NCBI RefSeq assembly: GCF_016907655.1
Contig: NZ_JAFBCL010000001.1
Location: 2,576,001 to 2,640,000, forward strand
Direction of reading: 5' to 3'
DNA: 64,000 nt
Origin: Saccharothrix algeriensis
Lineage (GTDB): Bacteria > Actinomycetota > Actinomycetes > Mycobacteriales > Pseudonocardiaceae
The translations under genes and the position numbers were made by a program. Under the pieces are notes generated by a model. The model was not told where the DNA came from. It ran no database searches and saw only the letters and a program-made list of their open reading frames with translations. Positions within the stretch are counted from its first letter, which is position 1, and the number at the start of each line of letters is the position of its first letter. Of this stretch, positions 1 through 11,228 are shown one piece after another.

Positions 1-159
1 CACGGAATAATTCACACGATGGTGTCAGCCGGCTGCAATCCACACCGGTGCCGGGTAAATTACCGAGGCGAAGGCGTTACCGCCTGAGCCGCCAGACCCC
101 CCGAATGCTCGGCTGAGATTCCGGGTGTCACCACGAATCACTAGAGGAGTGTGTTCCAT

Positions 160-501
160 ATGCTGAAGAAGGCTGGCGCCGTCGCCATCGCCGCGGCTGG
201 TCTCATGATGCTGGGTTCCCCCGCCTTCGCGACGCCGCATTCCGGCCACGGCGACTGGGGCAGCACCACCGCGATCGGCGAGCTCTACTCGTACTACGAG
301 GAGGGCGAGGAGGGCGACACCACGGACCAGTTCGGTCTGATCAACTTCGCCGGTGACTCGGACCTGCTGAGCAACCTCAACGTCTGCGAGACCGAGGTCA
401 ACGTCATCGCGATCCCGATCCTCGCGCAGAACGACGAGAGCCTCTGCATCAACACGGACAACGACGACAACGACGACAACGACGACAACGACAGCGACTG
501 A
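160..501 (+). CDS. Small secreted protein with acidic Asp/Asn tail (rodlin/chaplin-like, tentative)
   Basis: 113 residues. I chose ATG at 160 because an AGGAG lies about 11 bases upstream; the GTG at 151 is only 2 bases from it. A typical signal peptide (MLKKAG..., hydrophobic core, AFA-T cleavage near residue 24) leads into a mature part with two cysteines about 22 residues apart, in the contexts NVCETEV and SLCINT, and a C-terminal tail made of repeated DND units encoded by a 9-base tandem repeat (about 458-497). The short secreted form, the MLKK start and the 'LSNLNVC...IAIPIL' segment recall rodlins and chaplins, the aerial-hyphae surface proteins, but the similarity is weak. A small palindrome (GGTAAATTACC, 54-64) lies about 100 bases upstream. 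Function is not assigned. Confidence 0.72.
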   Translation: MLKKAGAVAIAAAGLMMLGSPAFATPHSGHGDWGSTTAIGELYSYYEEGEEGDTTDQFGLINFAGDSDLLSNLNVCETEVNVIAIPILAQNDESLCINTDNDDNDDNDDNDSD

Positions 502-524
502 TCCCGCGCGCTGACGTCGGCCGA

Positions 525-596
525 GGGCGGCACTCCCGGACGGGGGGTGCCGCCCTTCGGCTGTGCCGTCCCACCGGTCGGGACCGGTGGGACGGC
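525..596 (+). terminator. Two consecutive hairpins after the secreted-protein gene
   Basis: Arms GGGCGGCAC (525-533) and GTGCCGCCC (547-555) form the first stem; a second, 15-bp inverted repeat spans 565-596. They begin 24 bases after the stop codon. There is no strong T-run, which is common for terminators in high-GC actinomycetes. Confidence 0.6.
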
Positions 597-733
597 GCGG
601 TGGACCGGGGGGCTCGCGGCGACCACGTGATCGGCGGGGGCCCGGCGAGCGGGGTGCTCGGCGAGGTGCAAGGCGCGGAGAGCAGGGGTGCGGCGGGCTG
701 GGTCGCTCGGCGGAACAGAAGGCGCGGCAGGCA

Positions 734-835
734 GGGGCGCTCGGCGTGTAGGGGCGCCCGGCGAACTGGGGCAGCCGGCGAACAGGGGCAGCCGGCGGGC
801 AGGGGCGCCCGGCGAACAGGGGCGCTCGGAAGGCC
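734..835. repeat. 17-bp tandem repeat, six copies
   Basis: Six consecutive 17-base units start at 734, 751, 768, 785, 802 and 819, with a consensus close to GGGGCGCCCGGCGAACA. Weaker, out-of-register relatives extend upstream to about 640. The array fills most of the 502-873 gap between the secreted-protein gene and the isoprenyl synthase gene. Nothing else is seen in that gap apart from the two hairpins at 525-596. Open frames through it are repeat artefacts. Confidence 0.8.
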
Positions 836-873
836 GGGCGCTCGGCGGGCGGGCGGAGGGGCCGCGCCGGGCG

Positions 874-1653
874 TCAGGAGCCGAAGCGGCGGTGGCGGAT
901 CGCGTAGTCGCGCAGGGCGCGCAGGAAGTCGGTGCGGCGGAACTCCGGCCAGTACGCCTCGCAGAACCAGAACTCGGAGTGCGCCGACTGCCACAGCATG
1001 AACCCGGACAGCCGCTGCTCGCCCGAGGTGCGGATGAGCAGGTCCGGGTCCGGCTGGCCGGAGGTGTAGAGGTGCTCGGCGATGTGGTCGACGTCCAGGA
1101 CCTCGGCCAGTTCCTCGATCGTGCCGCCGGACTCGGCGTGCTTCTGCAGCAGCTTGCGCACCGCGTCGGCGATCTCCTGCCGCCCGCCGTAGCCGACGGC
1201 GACGTTGACCTCCAGGCCGGTGCGGTCCCTGGTGCGCAGGGAGGCGGCGGACAGCCGGGCCGCGGTCTCGGTGGGCAGCATGTCCAGCGCGCCGACGTGC
1301 CGGACCCGCCACGGGTTACCGGGCTCGGCGATCTCGTCCACGATGTCGGCGATGATGTCCAGCAGCGGCCCCAGCTCCTCGGGCGCCCGGTTCAGGTTGT
1401 CGGTGGACAGCATCCACAGCGTGACGACCTCGACCTCGGCCTCGCGGCACCAGGTGAGCAGCTCCAGGATCTTCCGCGCGCCCACGCGGTGGCCGTGCGC
1501 GACGTCGGTGAACCCGGCCTCCTTCGCCCACCTCCGGTTGCCGTCCAGCACGACCCCGACGTGCCGCGGCCGCTGCTTGCCGTCGAGCCATCGGTTGAGG
1601 CGGAACTCGTAACCCTTGAGGAGGACGCTCTTGACCCGTTCGCGTAGACCCAC
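874..1653 (-). CDS. uppS: Short-chain Z-isoprenyl diphosphate synthase (UppS family)
   Basis: 259 residues, the size of M. tuberculosis Rv1086, which makes omega,E,Z-farnesyl diphosphate. cis-Prenyltransferase motifs are clear: VVLDGNRRWAK (catalytic Asp about residue 37), the STDNLNR segment, the NVAVGYGGRQEI region and the C-terminal pair DLLIRTSGEQRLS and FMLWQSAHSEFWF. The product family adds isopentenyl diphosphate to an allylic primer on the cytoplasmic side of the membrane, feeding polyprenyl-phosphate carriers for wall synthesis. It is divergent from the hemolysin III gene, as Rv1086 is from Rv1085c. Chain length (C15 versus C50/C55) cannot be read from sequence alone. The synteny favours the short-chain enzyme, so a second long-chain synthase is expected elsewhere. 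Confidence 0.9.
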   Translation of the reverse strand: MGLRERVKSVLLKGYEFRLNRWLDGKQRPRHVGVVLDGNRRWAKEAGFTDVAHGHRVGARKILELLTWCREAEVEVVTLWMLSTDNLNRAPEELGPLLDIIADIVDEIAEPGNPWRVRHVGALDMLPTETAARLSAASLRTRDRTGLEVNVAVGYGGRQEIADAVRKLLQKHAESGGTIEELAEVLDVDHIAEHLYTSGQPDPDLLIRTSGEQRLSGFMLWQSAHSEFWFCEAYWPEFRRTDFLRALRDYAIRHRRFGS

Positions 1654-1732
1654 GCTGGAAGAGCGTACGCCGGGTGGGCTCGGTCACGCCGTCGCGTGCT
1701 GACCCGCTTCCCTACGCTCCCGTAACCTCGGG

Positions 1733-2413
1733 GTGGTGACCACGTCTGCTCACCCCCGACCGCCGGCACCCGCCCTGCGCCCGCGGATGCGCGGCTGGCT
1801 GCACTTCTGGTCGTTCGTGGTGTCGGTCGCCACGGGCGCCGCGCTGATCGCCCTCGCGGCGGCCACGGTGTCCGGCAAGGCGGCCCTGGCGACCTCGGTC
1901 TACGGCGCCACCGTCGTGGGCCTGTTCGGCGTCAGCGCCCTGTACCACCGCGTGAACTGGGCCAGCGCGCGGGCGCGCACGTGGATGAAGCGCCTGGACC
2001 ACTCGATGATCTTCGTGTTCATCGCCGGCACGTACACCCCGTTCGCGCTGCTGGCGATGCCACCGGCCACGGGCCACGTCGTGCTGCTCGTGGTGTGGCT
2101 GGGCGCGCTGGGCGGGGTGACGCTGAAGCTCGCCTGGCCGCACGCGCCGAGGTGGCTGGGCGTGCCGATCTACATCGCCCTGGGCTGGGTGGCGGTCTTC
2201 GTCCTGCCCGACCTGCTGCACCACGTGGGCGTGGCGGCGCTGGTGCTGCTCCTGGTCGGCGGCCTGCTCTACACCGCGGGCGCGATCTTCTACGCGTCCC
2301 GCTGGCCGGACCCCTGGCCGCAGGTCTTCGGCTACCACGAGTTCTTCCACGCCGCGACCGTGCTGGCGGCGCTGTGCCACTACGTCGCGATCTGGTTCGC
2401 GATCTACGCCTGA
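1733..2413 (+). CDS. Hemolysin III family (TrhA/PAQR-like) membrane protein
   Basis: 226 residues from a GTG start. Seven hydrophobic segments fit the YqfA/hemolysin III fold, which is related to PAQR receptors. The putative metal-site residues are present: SALYHR in an early helix, LDHSMIF in the next, and the C-terminal [19 protein letters not shown] cluster. It matches Rv1085c in position. Despite the family name, a role in hemolysis is doubtful; related proteins influence membrane lipid or energy homeostasis. It converges on the M1 peptidase gene with a 7-base gap and no obvious terminator between them. Confidence 0.88.
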   Translation: MVTTSAHPRPPAPALRPRMRGWLHFWSFVVSVATGAALIALAAATVSGKAALATSVYGATVVGLFGVSALYHRVNWASARARTWMKRLDHSMIFVFIAGTYTPFALLAMPPATGHVVLLVVWLGALGGVTLKLAWPHAPRWLGVPIYIALGWVAVFVLPDLLHHVGVAALVLLLVGGLLYTAGAIFYASRWPDPWPQVFGYHEFFHAATVLAALCHYVAIWFAIYA

Positions 2414-2420
2414 CCGCGGT

Positions 2421-3428
2421 TCACCTGCGCCAGCACGACCGGAGGTGCGCCCAGGACGCGGTGGTGTGGGCGAAGCGCCGGAAGTACCTGCCCAGGCCGT
2501 CCAGGAGGGCGGTGCGGCCGATGGCCTCCTCCACGGCCGCGATGCGGGCCAGGTGGGCGGCGTAGGGGCGGTCGGGCAGCGGGGCGGCGTCCGGTTCCGA
2601 CCACGGGCGGCTGCCGGGCAGCAGCTCCTCGGTGGCCAGGCGGCTCAGGTAGGTGGCCAGGCCCTCGACCAGCCACGGTTCGGCGTCGACCAGGTTGCCC
2701 GCCCACTGGTGCGCGACCTCGTGGCTGACGACGGTCGTCGCGTACCGCGGCTCGCGGGTCGACAGGGCGTTGAGTGCGCCGTCGTCGAACATGATCAGGC
2801 CGGGTGAGGAGAAGGCCAGGATCGGGATGTCGGGGACGAAGACCACCTCGCACCCGCGGTACGGGAAGGGCACGCCCAGCAGGTGCTCGAAGCAGGCGAC
2901 GGACCGCTTGACCAGGTCGGCGACGGCCTGTCCGCGGGCGTGTTCGGCGGCGCGCGTGCGCACCGCGTGCACGTGCTCGCCGATCTCCGCCCACGGGCCC
3001 GCCGCCACCGCGAGGGCGTAGGGCACGATCGGGGCCTCGGTGCTGCTGACGAGGACCCGGCCGGGCGCGTTCACGGTCACGGTGAACGCGCCGCGCTCCT
3101 GGGCCAGCGAGCAGAAGCTGCGCTTGGACCACTGCGGGTAGTGCAGCGCGTAGAGGTACGTGTCGCCGTCCGCGGTCACCCTGCGGAACCCGCGTTCCGG
3201 CTCGTAGGCGAAGACCGCGTCGACCTCCAGCACGTTGTCCTCGGCCGCGCCCAGGGCCAGGCGCTCGCCGTCCCACGGCACGGCGCGCCCGTTGTGGCTC
3301 GCCCGGGTGACCTCCACCGCCTCGACGTCGGCGTGGGGGCGCGCTCCCCGGAACCGGGCGGACGTCCGGCTCCGGAACGTCGGCGCCGACGGGTCGAGAT
3401 CCCACGTGATGTCGTACGAGATGGTCAT
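2421..3428 (-). CDS. Small M1-family zinc metallopeptidase
   Basis: 335 residues, under half the usual 850-900 of PepN-type aminopeptidases. The N-terminal beta-rich part is followed by a gluzincin active site: HEVAHQW (residues 236-242), then WLVEG with the third zinc ligand Glu at about 255. Only 14 residues separate the second His from this Glu, where classical M1 enzymes have 18. The substrate-anchoring GAMEN motif is replaced by AFSSPGLIMF. The C-terminal armadillo-like domain is missing. It is therefore a minimal M1-like peptidase. Peptidase activity is likely from the intact HExxH, but aminopeptidase specificity is uncertain. It lies between hemolysin III and the YyaL gene, a position that has no counterpart in the M. 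tuberculosis block as I remember it. Confidence 0.82.
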   Translation of the reverse strand: MTISYDITWDLDPSAPTFRSRTSARFRGARPHADVEAVEVTRASHNGRAVPWDGERLALGAAEDNVLEVDAVFAYEPERGFRRVTADGDTYLYALHYPQWSKRSFCSLAQERGAFTVTVNAPGRVLVSSTEAPIVPYALAVAAGPWAEIGEHVHAVRTRAAEHARGQAVADLVKRSVACFEHLLGVPFPYRGCEVVFVPDIPILAFSSPGLIMFDDGALNALSTREPRYATTVVSHEVAHQWAGNLVDAEPWLVEGLATYLSRLATEELLPGSRPWSEPDAAPLPDRPYAAHLARIAAVEEAIGRTALLDGLGRYFRRFAHTTASWAHLRSCWRR

Positions 3429-3506
3429 GATCCCCCCGCCCCGAACGTACCGGAGGCGGGAGTGGCCGTCACCGGACTTGAGCGGGGCGCCGCTCCCCGC
3501 GCCCGG

Positions 3507-5474
<1,968 letters not shown>

Positions 5475-5670
5475 GGTCCCACGGTAGGTCCGCCCCGCCG
5501 CGCCGACCGGTCGGCCGGACCGGGCGCGGGGACACCGCCGCGCCGCCGCCCGGCGACCTGCGCCACGAGACCGGGCCGGACGGCCCCGCGCTACCCGGAA
5601 CGCCTGCTGGTCCCGTCCCGGCCCTCCGCACCCGGTACGAGCACCGGCGCCCGGCCGGCGGGGCGTCCGG

Positions 5671-6051
5671 CTAGCCGGACGCCTTCTTCCCGGGCGCCTT
5701 CTTCTTCGAAGCCTGCCCGGACCCGGCGCCCTTGGCGCCGACGGCCTTCGCACCGGCGCTCTCGGGACCGGCGCCCTCGGCACCGACGGCCTCGGGACCA
5801 GCGGCCCCGGACCCGGTGGCCTGTCCGGTCCGGTCGGCCTCCGCGGACTGGTCGAAGGAGGCGGGCAGCTTCCTCAGGTGCTTGTTCATCGACTTGACCA
5901 GGAAGAACACCGCGATGAAGAACAGCACCAGGATGAGCAGGCCCAGCGGGGAGGACTTGCCGAAGTCCTCCTGCTGACCGCCCGGGTCCTTGGTGGTCGA
6001 GGGCTGCACCAGCACCATCGCCGTCGTCTGGTCCCAAGGGACCGGGTTCAC
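5671..6051 (-). CDS. Single-pass membrane protein with Ala/Gly/Lys-rich tail (Rv1083-like)
   Basis: 126 residues. The GTG start (6051) overlaps the mca stop codon as GTGA, so translation is probably coupled to mca. A short polar N-terminus is followed by one transmembrane helix ([17 protein letters not shown], about residues 35-51), a juxtamembrane basic segment ([14 protein letters not shown]) and a low-complexity C-terminal tail ending in [11 protein letters not shown]. Gene order identifies it as the counterpart of Rv1083, of unknown function. The lysine-rich cytoplasmic tail could bind anionic partners; this is inference. Confidence 0.78.
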   Translation of the reverse strand: MNPVPWDQTTAMVLVQPSTTKDPGGQQEDFGKSSPLGLLILVLFFIAVFFLVKSMNKHLRKLPASFDQSAEADRTGQATGSGAAGPEAVGAEGAGPESAGAKAVGAKGAGSGQASKKKAPGKKASG

Positions 6052-6929
6052 GCCGTCACCTTCTCCCTCACGCCGGCGAACAGGTCGTCCTCGGGCAGCG
6101 TGCTGTCGACCAGCGACCGCGCCAGCTCGTACTCCTCGGTGGGCCACACGGCGCGCTGCATCTCCAGCGGCACGGCGAACCAGCGGCTCTCCGGGTCGAT
6201 CTGGGTCGCGTGGGCCTTGAGGGCCTCGTCGCGCTGCGGGAAGTAGTCGGCGCACTCGACGCGCGTGGTGACGCGCTCGATCACGTCCGGCTTGTCCTCA
6301 CCCCAGCCGGCCAGCCACTCGGCGTACGGGGACTCCTCGCCCTTCGCGAGCAGCGCCTCGTGGAACGCCAGCAGCTTGGCGCGGGAGAAGCCGTGCGAGT
6401 AGTACAGCTTCAGCGGCTGCCACGGCTCGCCCGCCTCCGGGTAGCGCTCCGGGTCGCCGGCCGCCTCGAACGCCGCCACCGACACCTCGTGGCAGCGGAT
6501 GTGGTCGGGGTGCGGGTAGCCGCCGTTCTCGTCGTAGGTGACGATCACGTGCGGGCGGAACTCCCGGATCGCCTCGACCAGCGGCGGGACCGACTCCTCC
6601 AGCGGCACGAGCGCGAAGCAGCCCTCGGGCAGCGGCGGCAGCGGGTCCCCCTCGGGCAGTCCCGAGTCGACGAAGCCCAGCCAGCGGTGCCGCACCCCCA
6701 GGATCTCGGCGGCCCTGGCCATCTCGGCACGGCGGATCTCCGCCATGTTCTCCAACACTTCGGGACGGTCCATGGCGGGGTTCAGGATGCTCCCCGCCTC
6801 TCCCCCGGTGCACGTCACGACCATCACCTCGTGGCCCTCGGCCACGTAGCGGGCCATCGTGGCCGCGCCCTTGCTCGACTCGTCGTCGGGGTGCGCGTGC
6901 ACCGCCATCAGCCGCAGCTTGTCAACCAT
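6048..6929 (-). CDS. mca: Mycothiol S-conjugate amidase
   Basis: 293 residues from ATG at 6929, with GGAGG about 12 bases upstream. LmbE/MshB superfamily zinc hydrolase: AHPDDE at residues 12-17 and HPDH near 140-143 supply the metal site, with the '[12 protein letters not shown]' block typical of Mca and MshB. Length and synteny (next to greA, Rv1081c and Rv1083 homologues) support Mca over MshB. Mca cleaves mycothiol S-conjugates to a mercapturic acid and GlcN-Ins, detoxifying electrophiles and antibiotics in the cytosol. Its presence implies a mycothiol-using actinomycete. Confidence 0.93.
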   Translation of the reverse strand: MVDKLRLMAVHAHPDDESSKGAATMARYVAEGHEVMVVTCTGGEAGSILNPAMDRPEVLENMAEIRRAEMARAAEILGVRHRWLGFVDSGLPEGDPLPPLPEGCFALVPLEESVPPLVEAIREFRPHVIVTYDENGGYPHPDHIRCHEVSVAAFEAAGDPERYPEAGEPWQPLKLYYSHGFSRAKLLAFHEALLAKGEESPYAEWLAGWGEDKPDVIERVTTRVECADYFPQRDEALKAHATQIDPESRWFAVPLEMQRAVWPTEEYELARSLVDSTLPEDDLFAGVREKVTA

Positions 6930-7040
6930 GACGGTGGTGGTCCTCCTTGGCCCCTGCCGGACAGAGCCCCCTCGGCCCCTGCGACACTTAACGTGGTGGT
7001 CAAGGGTCATTGTTCCCCACGGGCTGGAAGGCGTTGACAG

Positions 7041-7451
7041 GTGGCACTGCCCGAGGGTCGGTACGGCAAACCCCAACGCGCCCTGCCCCGCTGGGCGAGG
7101 TGGTCACTCCCCGTGATCGCCGTGCTGGTCGGCGCGCTGGTCGCCTGGGTGGGCTACCGCAACCTGGGCACCAAGCCTGTAGAAGGCAAGCAGACCGCGT
7201 TCCAGGTGCTGGACGAGCGGTCGGTGGAGATCACCTTCGAGGTGGTCCGGGAGACGCCGGAGCGAGCCGTCGTGTGCATCGTCCGGGCGCGCTCCGACGA
7301 CGGCGACGAGGCGGGCCGGCGCGAGGTGCTCGTCCCGCCCGGCCCCGGCACGGCGTACGGGACGACGGTCCTGCGGACCTCGAAGCCCCCCGTGACCGGA
7401 GAGGTGTTCGGCTGCTCTTACCAGGTTCCGGCCTACCTGTCCACGACCTAG
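7041..7451 (+). CDS. DUF4307 membrane-anchored protein (Rv1081c-like)
   Basis: 136 residues from GTG at 7041. One N-terminal membrane helix ([19 protein letters not shown], about residues 21-39) is followed by a short extracytoplasmic beta-rich domain with two cysteines (VVCIVRA and VFGCSYQ) that could form a disulfide. The gene is divergent from mca and precedes greA, as in M. tuberculosis. Function of the family is unknown. A TTGACA lies immediately before the start codon (7034-7039), too close to be the promoter of this gene. Confidence 0.82.
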   Translation: MALPEGRYGKPQRALPRWARWSLPVIAVLVGALVAWVGYRNLGTKPVEGKQTAFQVLDERSVEITFEVVRETPERAVVCIVRARSDDGDEAGRREVLVPPGPGTAYGTTVLRTSKPPVTGEVFGCSYQVPAYLSTT

Positions 7452-7542
7452 CGGCCAAGCGGGTGATCTGCGGGTTTAACGGCTGTCCCGGGAACAAAAC
7501 GCCGTCGCCGAACGTTGTGGGCGTGTTACTCTGGCCTTTCAG

Positions 7543-7569
7543 CACGGCCCCGACGCGGGCCGTGTTTTT
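7543..7569 (+). terminator. Rho-independent-type hairpin between DUF4307 gene and greA
   Basis: Arms CACGGCCC (543-550) and GGGCCGTG (557-564) enclose a 6-base loop and are followed by a run of five T, rare in this GC-rich DNA. It may terminate the DUF4307 transcript. If greA has its own promoter just upstream, near 7510-7530, it would lie at the very start of the greA leader and could act as an attenuator. Confidence 0.65.
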
Positions 7570-7642
7570 CCGTTCCGGGCGCGTGCGCCCGGGAACTGCC
7601 AGCCCACGCCGTGGGCCGGAGCAAGACGAGGAGTTGGTGACC

Positions 7643-8131
7643 GTGAGCGACACTGAGGTGACCTGGCTGACGCAGGAAGCCTACGACCGGCTCAAGGGAG
7701 AGCTGGACGAGATGATCGAGAATCGCCCGGTCATCGCTGCGGAGATCAACGCGCGTCGCGAGGAGGGCGACCTCCGCGAGAACGGCGGCTACCACGCGGC
7801 CCGCGAGGAGCAGGGCAAGCAGGAGGCCCGCATCCGCCAGCTCCAGGAGTTGCTGAGGGTCGCCAAGGTCGGCGAGGCGCCCACCGTGGCCGGTGTGGCC
7901 GCCCCCGGCATGGTGCTCACGGTGCGTTACGAAGGTGACGACGAGACCGAGGAGTTCCTGCTCGCCACCCGCGAGGAGGGCGCGCACGGCTCGCTGGAGG
8001 TCTACTCCCCCTCGTCGCCGCTGGGCAAGGCGCTCAACGGCGCGAAGGACGGCGAGACCCGCGAGTACGAGCTGCCCAACGGCAGCACCATGAAGGTGAC
8101 GCTGATCAAGGCCGTGCCGTACGCGGGCTGA
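7643..8131 (+). CDS. greA: Transcription elongation factor GreA
   Basis: 162 residues from GTG at 7643, chosen because GACGAGGAG lies 10-18 bases upstream; a GTG at 7637 is also possible. N-terminal coiled coil with the acidic tip residues ([17 protein letters not shown]) that enter the RNA polymerase secondary channel, followed by the C-terminal FKBP-like domain ([17 protein letters not shown]). GreA stimulates transcript cleavage by backtracked polymerase and limits pausing. The factor is core, and its neighbours mca and the DUF4307 gene match M. tuberculosis. Confidence 0.96.
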   Translation: MSDTEVTWLTQEAYDRLKGELDEMIENRPVIAAEINARREEGDLRENGGYHAAREEQGKQEARIRQLQELLRVAKVGEAPTVAGVAAPGMVLTVRYEGDDETEEFLLATREEGAHGSLEVYSPSSPLGKALNGAKDGETREYELPNGSTMKVTLIKAVPYAG

Positions 8132-8145
8132 TCCCACGGACACCG

Positions 8146-8182
8146 GGAGGGGCGGCCACCGAAACCGGGTGGCCGCCCCTCC
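8146..8182. terminator. Bidirectional terminator between greA and the Lrp gene
   Basis: Perfect 15-bp inverted repeat (146-160 with 168-182) with the 7-base loop GAAACCG, 14 bases after the greA stop. It sits between the convergent greA and Lrp genes and can serve both. Confidence 0.8.
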
Positions 8183-8233
8183 TGCTGCCCGGGTCCCCGC
8201 TGCCCGGAGGGGCGCCGAGCCCCAGGGCCGGCC

Positions 8234-8728
8234 TCAGCGGATCCGCTCCAGCAGCGGGCGCACGCGGGGCGGCACGGGCGTGGACAGCGCGATGGACGTC
8301 GACAGCCGCTGCACGCCCGGCACGTCCACGATCGAGTCGATGACGCGTTGCAGGTCGGCGTTGGACCGGGCCACCACGCGCACGAACAGGTCGCCCTGGC
8401 CGGTGGTCGCGTGCACCTCGCACACCTCGTTGATCGCCGCGAGCCCGTCCGACACCTCCTGCCGGCGCCCCTGCGCGATCTCCAGGACCGCGAACGCCGT
8501 CAGGCCGTACCCCATCGCCGCCAGGTCCAGCGCCGGCGGGAAGCCGGTCAGCACCCCGCGCGCCACCAGGCGGTCCAGCCTCGCCTGAACGGTCCCCCGC
8601 GCCACGCCCAGCCGGCGGGAGCACTCCAGCACGCCCAGCCGGGGCTCGTCGGTCAGCAGCAGGAGCAGGCGCGCGTCCAGACCGTCGACGACCTGGTCAG
8701 AGTGTTCAGCTTGTCCCTCGGAAGGCAT
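8234..8728 (-). CDS. Lrp/AsnC family regulator, probable local regulator of hpd
   Basis: 164 residues: N-terminal helix-turn-helix (LDARLLLLLTDEPRLGVLECS, then RRLGVARGTVQARLDRL) and a C-terminal ligand-binding RAM/ACT-like domain. Lrp family members bind amino acids as octamers and often control the divergent gene. Here that gene is hpd, for tyrosine catabolism, 74 bases away, so tyrosine or phenylalanine is a plausible effector (inference). An inverted repeat lies in the shared promoter. This pair sits in a stretch absent from the greA-metB junction of M. tuberculosis. Confidence 0.88.
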   Translation of the reverse strand: MPSEGQAEHSDQVVDGLDARLLLLLTDEPRLGVLECSRRLGVARGTVQARLDRLVARGVLTGFPPALDLAAMGYGLTAFAVLEIAQGRRQEVSDGLAAINEVCEVHATTGQGDLFVRVVARSNADLQRVIDSIVDVPGVQRLSTSIALSTPVPPRVRPLLERIR

Positions 8729-8731
8729 GAA

Positions 8732-8754
8732 CCACTGTACAACCTGACCAGTGG
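8732..8754. promoter_or_regulatory. Candidate operator in the Lrp-hpd divergent promoter
   Basis: CCACTG and CAGTGG form a perfect 6-bp dyad separated by 11 bases, centred near 8743. This is the only clear dyad in the 74-base intergenic region and a plausible Lrp-family binding site. Confidence 0.4.
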
Positions 8755-8799
8755 AAAGAGAGACTGTTGCTCATCCTGCATAACCGACACATGCTGTGA

Positions 8800-9983
<1,184 letters not shown>

Positions 9984-9984
<1 letters not shown>

Positions 9985-10050
9985 CGTCGGGGGCGACCCC
10001 CCGACGTCGCGACGGCGGAAGCCGGTCCGGGCACCCCCGGGCCGGCTTTT
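9984..10050 (+). terminator. Double-hairpin terminator after hpd
   Basis: A stem at 9984-10007 (ACGTCGGGG paired with its complement) directly follows the stop codon. A second, 11-bp stem at 10021-10046 with a 4-base loop is followed by TTTT (10047-10050). Confidence 0.8.
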
Positions 10051-10143
10051 CCCGTTCGGGAGCTCCGATGGTGCTCACCTGGGCGGGCCGGACCGGTACG
10101 CTCGGTGTGGGCACTTCACGCAGCATTCACCCGGGGAGGTGGC

Positions 10144-10374
10144 ATGGCGCTCGCGCGACGGGTCACCGCGGTGGTCCCGCTCGTCGGGGCGGTGGCCACG
10201 GCCGTGGCGTTGACCGGTGCGGCCTTCTTCACCGTGGCCCACGCCGGCTGCTCCGACACCGGCCGGTTCGTGGAGCGGGACGGCGCGGTGGAGTTCGTCG
10301 GCGGCTGCGTGGACGGGCACGAGCTGCCCGCCGTGCCGAAGGTCGGGACGCTCCGCTTCGACGTCAAACCCTGA
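10144..10374 (+). CDS. Small secreted or membrane-anchored hypothetical protein
   Basis: 76 residues from ATG at 10144, preceded by GGGGAGGT. An N-terminal hydrophobic segment (about residues 8-33, ending AFFTVAHAG) is a signal peptide or anchor. The 44-residue remainder has two cysteines (GCSDTG and GGCVDG) that could pair. No family is recognised. It lies alone between the hpd terminator and the DUF2277 gene. Confidence 0.6.
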   Translation: MALARRVTAVVPLVGAVATAVALTGAAFFTVAHAGCSDTGRFVERDGAVEFVGGCVDGHELPAVPKVGTLRFDVKP

Positions 10375-10429
10375 CACCCCGACGGCGAAACCCCGACGGC
10401 GGAGGGCCGGCGTCGGCGATAGTGGAGCC

Positions 10430-10699
10430 ATGTGCCGAAACATCCGGGTGCTCCACAACTTCGAGCCGCCCGCCTCCGAGGACGAGATCCACGCGGCGGC
10501 CGTGCAGTACGTCCGCAAGGTCAGCGGCTCCACCCACCCCTCCGCGGCCAACCAGGAAGCCTTCGACGCGGCGGTGGCCGCGGTGACCGAAGCCACGCGC
10601 ACCCTGCTGGAATCACTGGTGACCAAAGCCCCACCCCGCGATCGCGAGGTGGAGGCGGCAAAGGCCAAGGAACGCTCCGCCGCCCGCTTCGGCCGCTAA
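10430..10699 (+). CDS. DUF2277 family protein
   Basis: 89 residues. The N-terminus MCRNIRVLHNFEPPA and the 'QYVRKVSGSTHPSAANQEAF' region are diagnostic for DUF2277, a widespread small cytosolic family with an invariant Cys2 and no known function. The C-terminal tail is basic. GTGGAG precedes the start closely. A long hairpin repeat begins about 100 bases downstream. Confidence 0.85.
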   Translation: MCRNIRVLHNFEPPASEDEIHAAAVQYVRKVSGSTHPSAANQEAFDAAVAAVTEATRTLLESLVTKAPPRDREVEAAKAKERSAARFGR

Positions 10700-10796
10700 G
10701 GCCGCTCCCCGCCGGCCCCACCGCCAGCCCCACCGGCCACTCGCAGCTTGCGACTTGCGTTTTCAGGCTCGCACGCCCCGTGCAGTCCGGTGTCTT

Positions 10797-10976
10797 CGTG
10801 TTCTCCCCGTATGGCCTGCCCGGAGGGCTACCATGCTTTCTTGGGGGGTGCAAGCACGCTTTTCGCTTGCACCCCCCAAGAAAGCATGGTTGTCTTTGAC
10901 AGGTCATGCGGGGGGAACACGACCGCTGTTTCTTTTCCTTCTCCTTGGCGGCCTGCCTGTCCGGCGAGGACTCTTT
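10797..10976 (+). repeat. Dispersed long-hairpin repeat, copy A
   Basis: A perfect 26-bp inverted repeat (830-855 with 865-890) encloses the 9-base loop ACGCTTTTC. Outside it, imperfect outer arms of about 24 bases (left CGTGTTCTCCCCGTATGGCC, right ending near 10922) extend the stem. A tail follows with TCCTTGGCGGCC and GTCCGGCGAGGACTCTTT (to 10976). The same loop, outer arm and tail recur in copies B and C, while the inner stem sequence is different. Together with copy B it fills most of the 10700-11430 gap. Confidence 0.85.
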
Positions 10977-11049
10977 AAAGCTCTTCAGCTTGGATCCGTA
11001 CCGCGCCTAATATTTCCTGGATCGGTGCGGGATCTCAGTATGAAAAGCG

Positions 11050-11207
11050 GCCGGGAGGCCCCCAAGGAGGAGGGAAGTGCGTCGTGTTCTCCCCGTACGG
11101 CCTGCCGGAGGCAATCACGTTTGATCAGGGGTGTCAAGCGAAAAGCGTGCTTGACACCCCTGATCAAACGTGATTGGGCTGCGCCCAGGCCGTACGGGGA
11201 GAACACG
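11050..11207 (-). repeat. Dispersed long-hairpin repeat, copy B (inverted relative to A)
   Basis: A perfect 28-bp inverted repeat (112-139 with 149-176) surrounds a loop that is the exact complement of the copy A loop. The outer arms, about 22 bases starting at 11083 and ending at 11207, carry the same CGTGTTCTCCCCGTACGGCC sequence and are essentially perfectly complementary. The tail (about 11050-11080, read on the minus strand) keeps TCCTTGG but diverges afterwards. Copies A and B face each other tail to tail across about 75 bases of AT-richer DNA. Confidence 0.85.
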
Positions 11208-11228
11208 AGGCACACGGCTGCGCTGAAC

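Noticed and set aside
734..835. Possible CRISPR array
   Set aside because: Units are directly abutting 17-mers with no spacers, and no cas gene is present.
5475..5783. N-terminal extension of the YyaL-type protein
   Set aside because: The added 103 residues are Arg/Pro-rich and unlike homologues, which begin at [16 protein letters not shown] or close to it.
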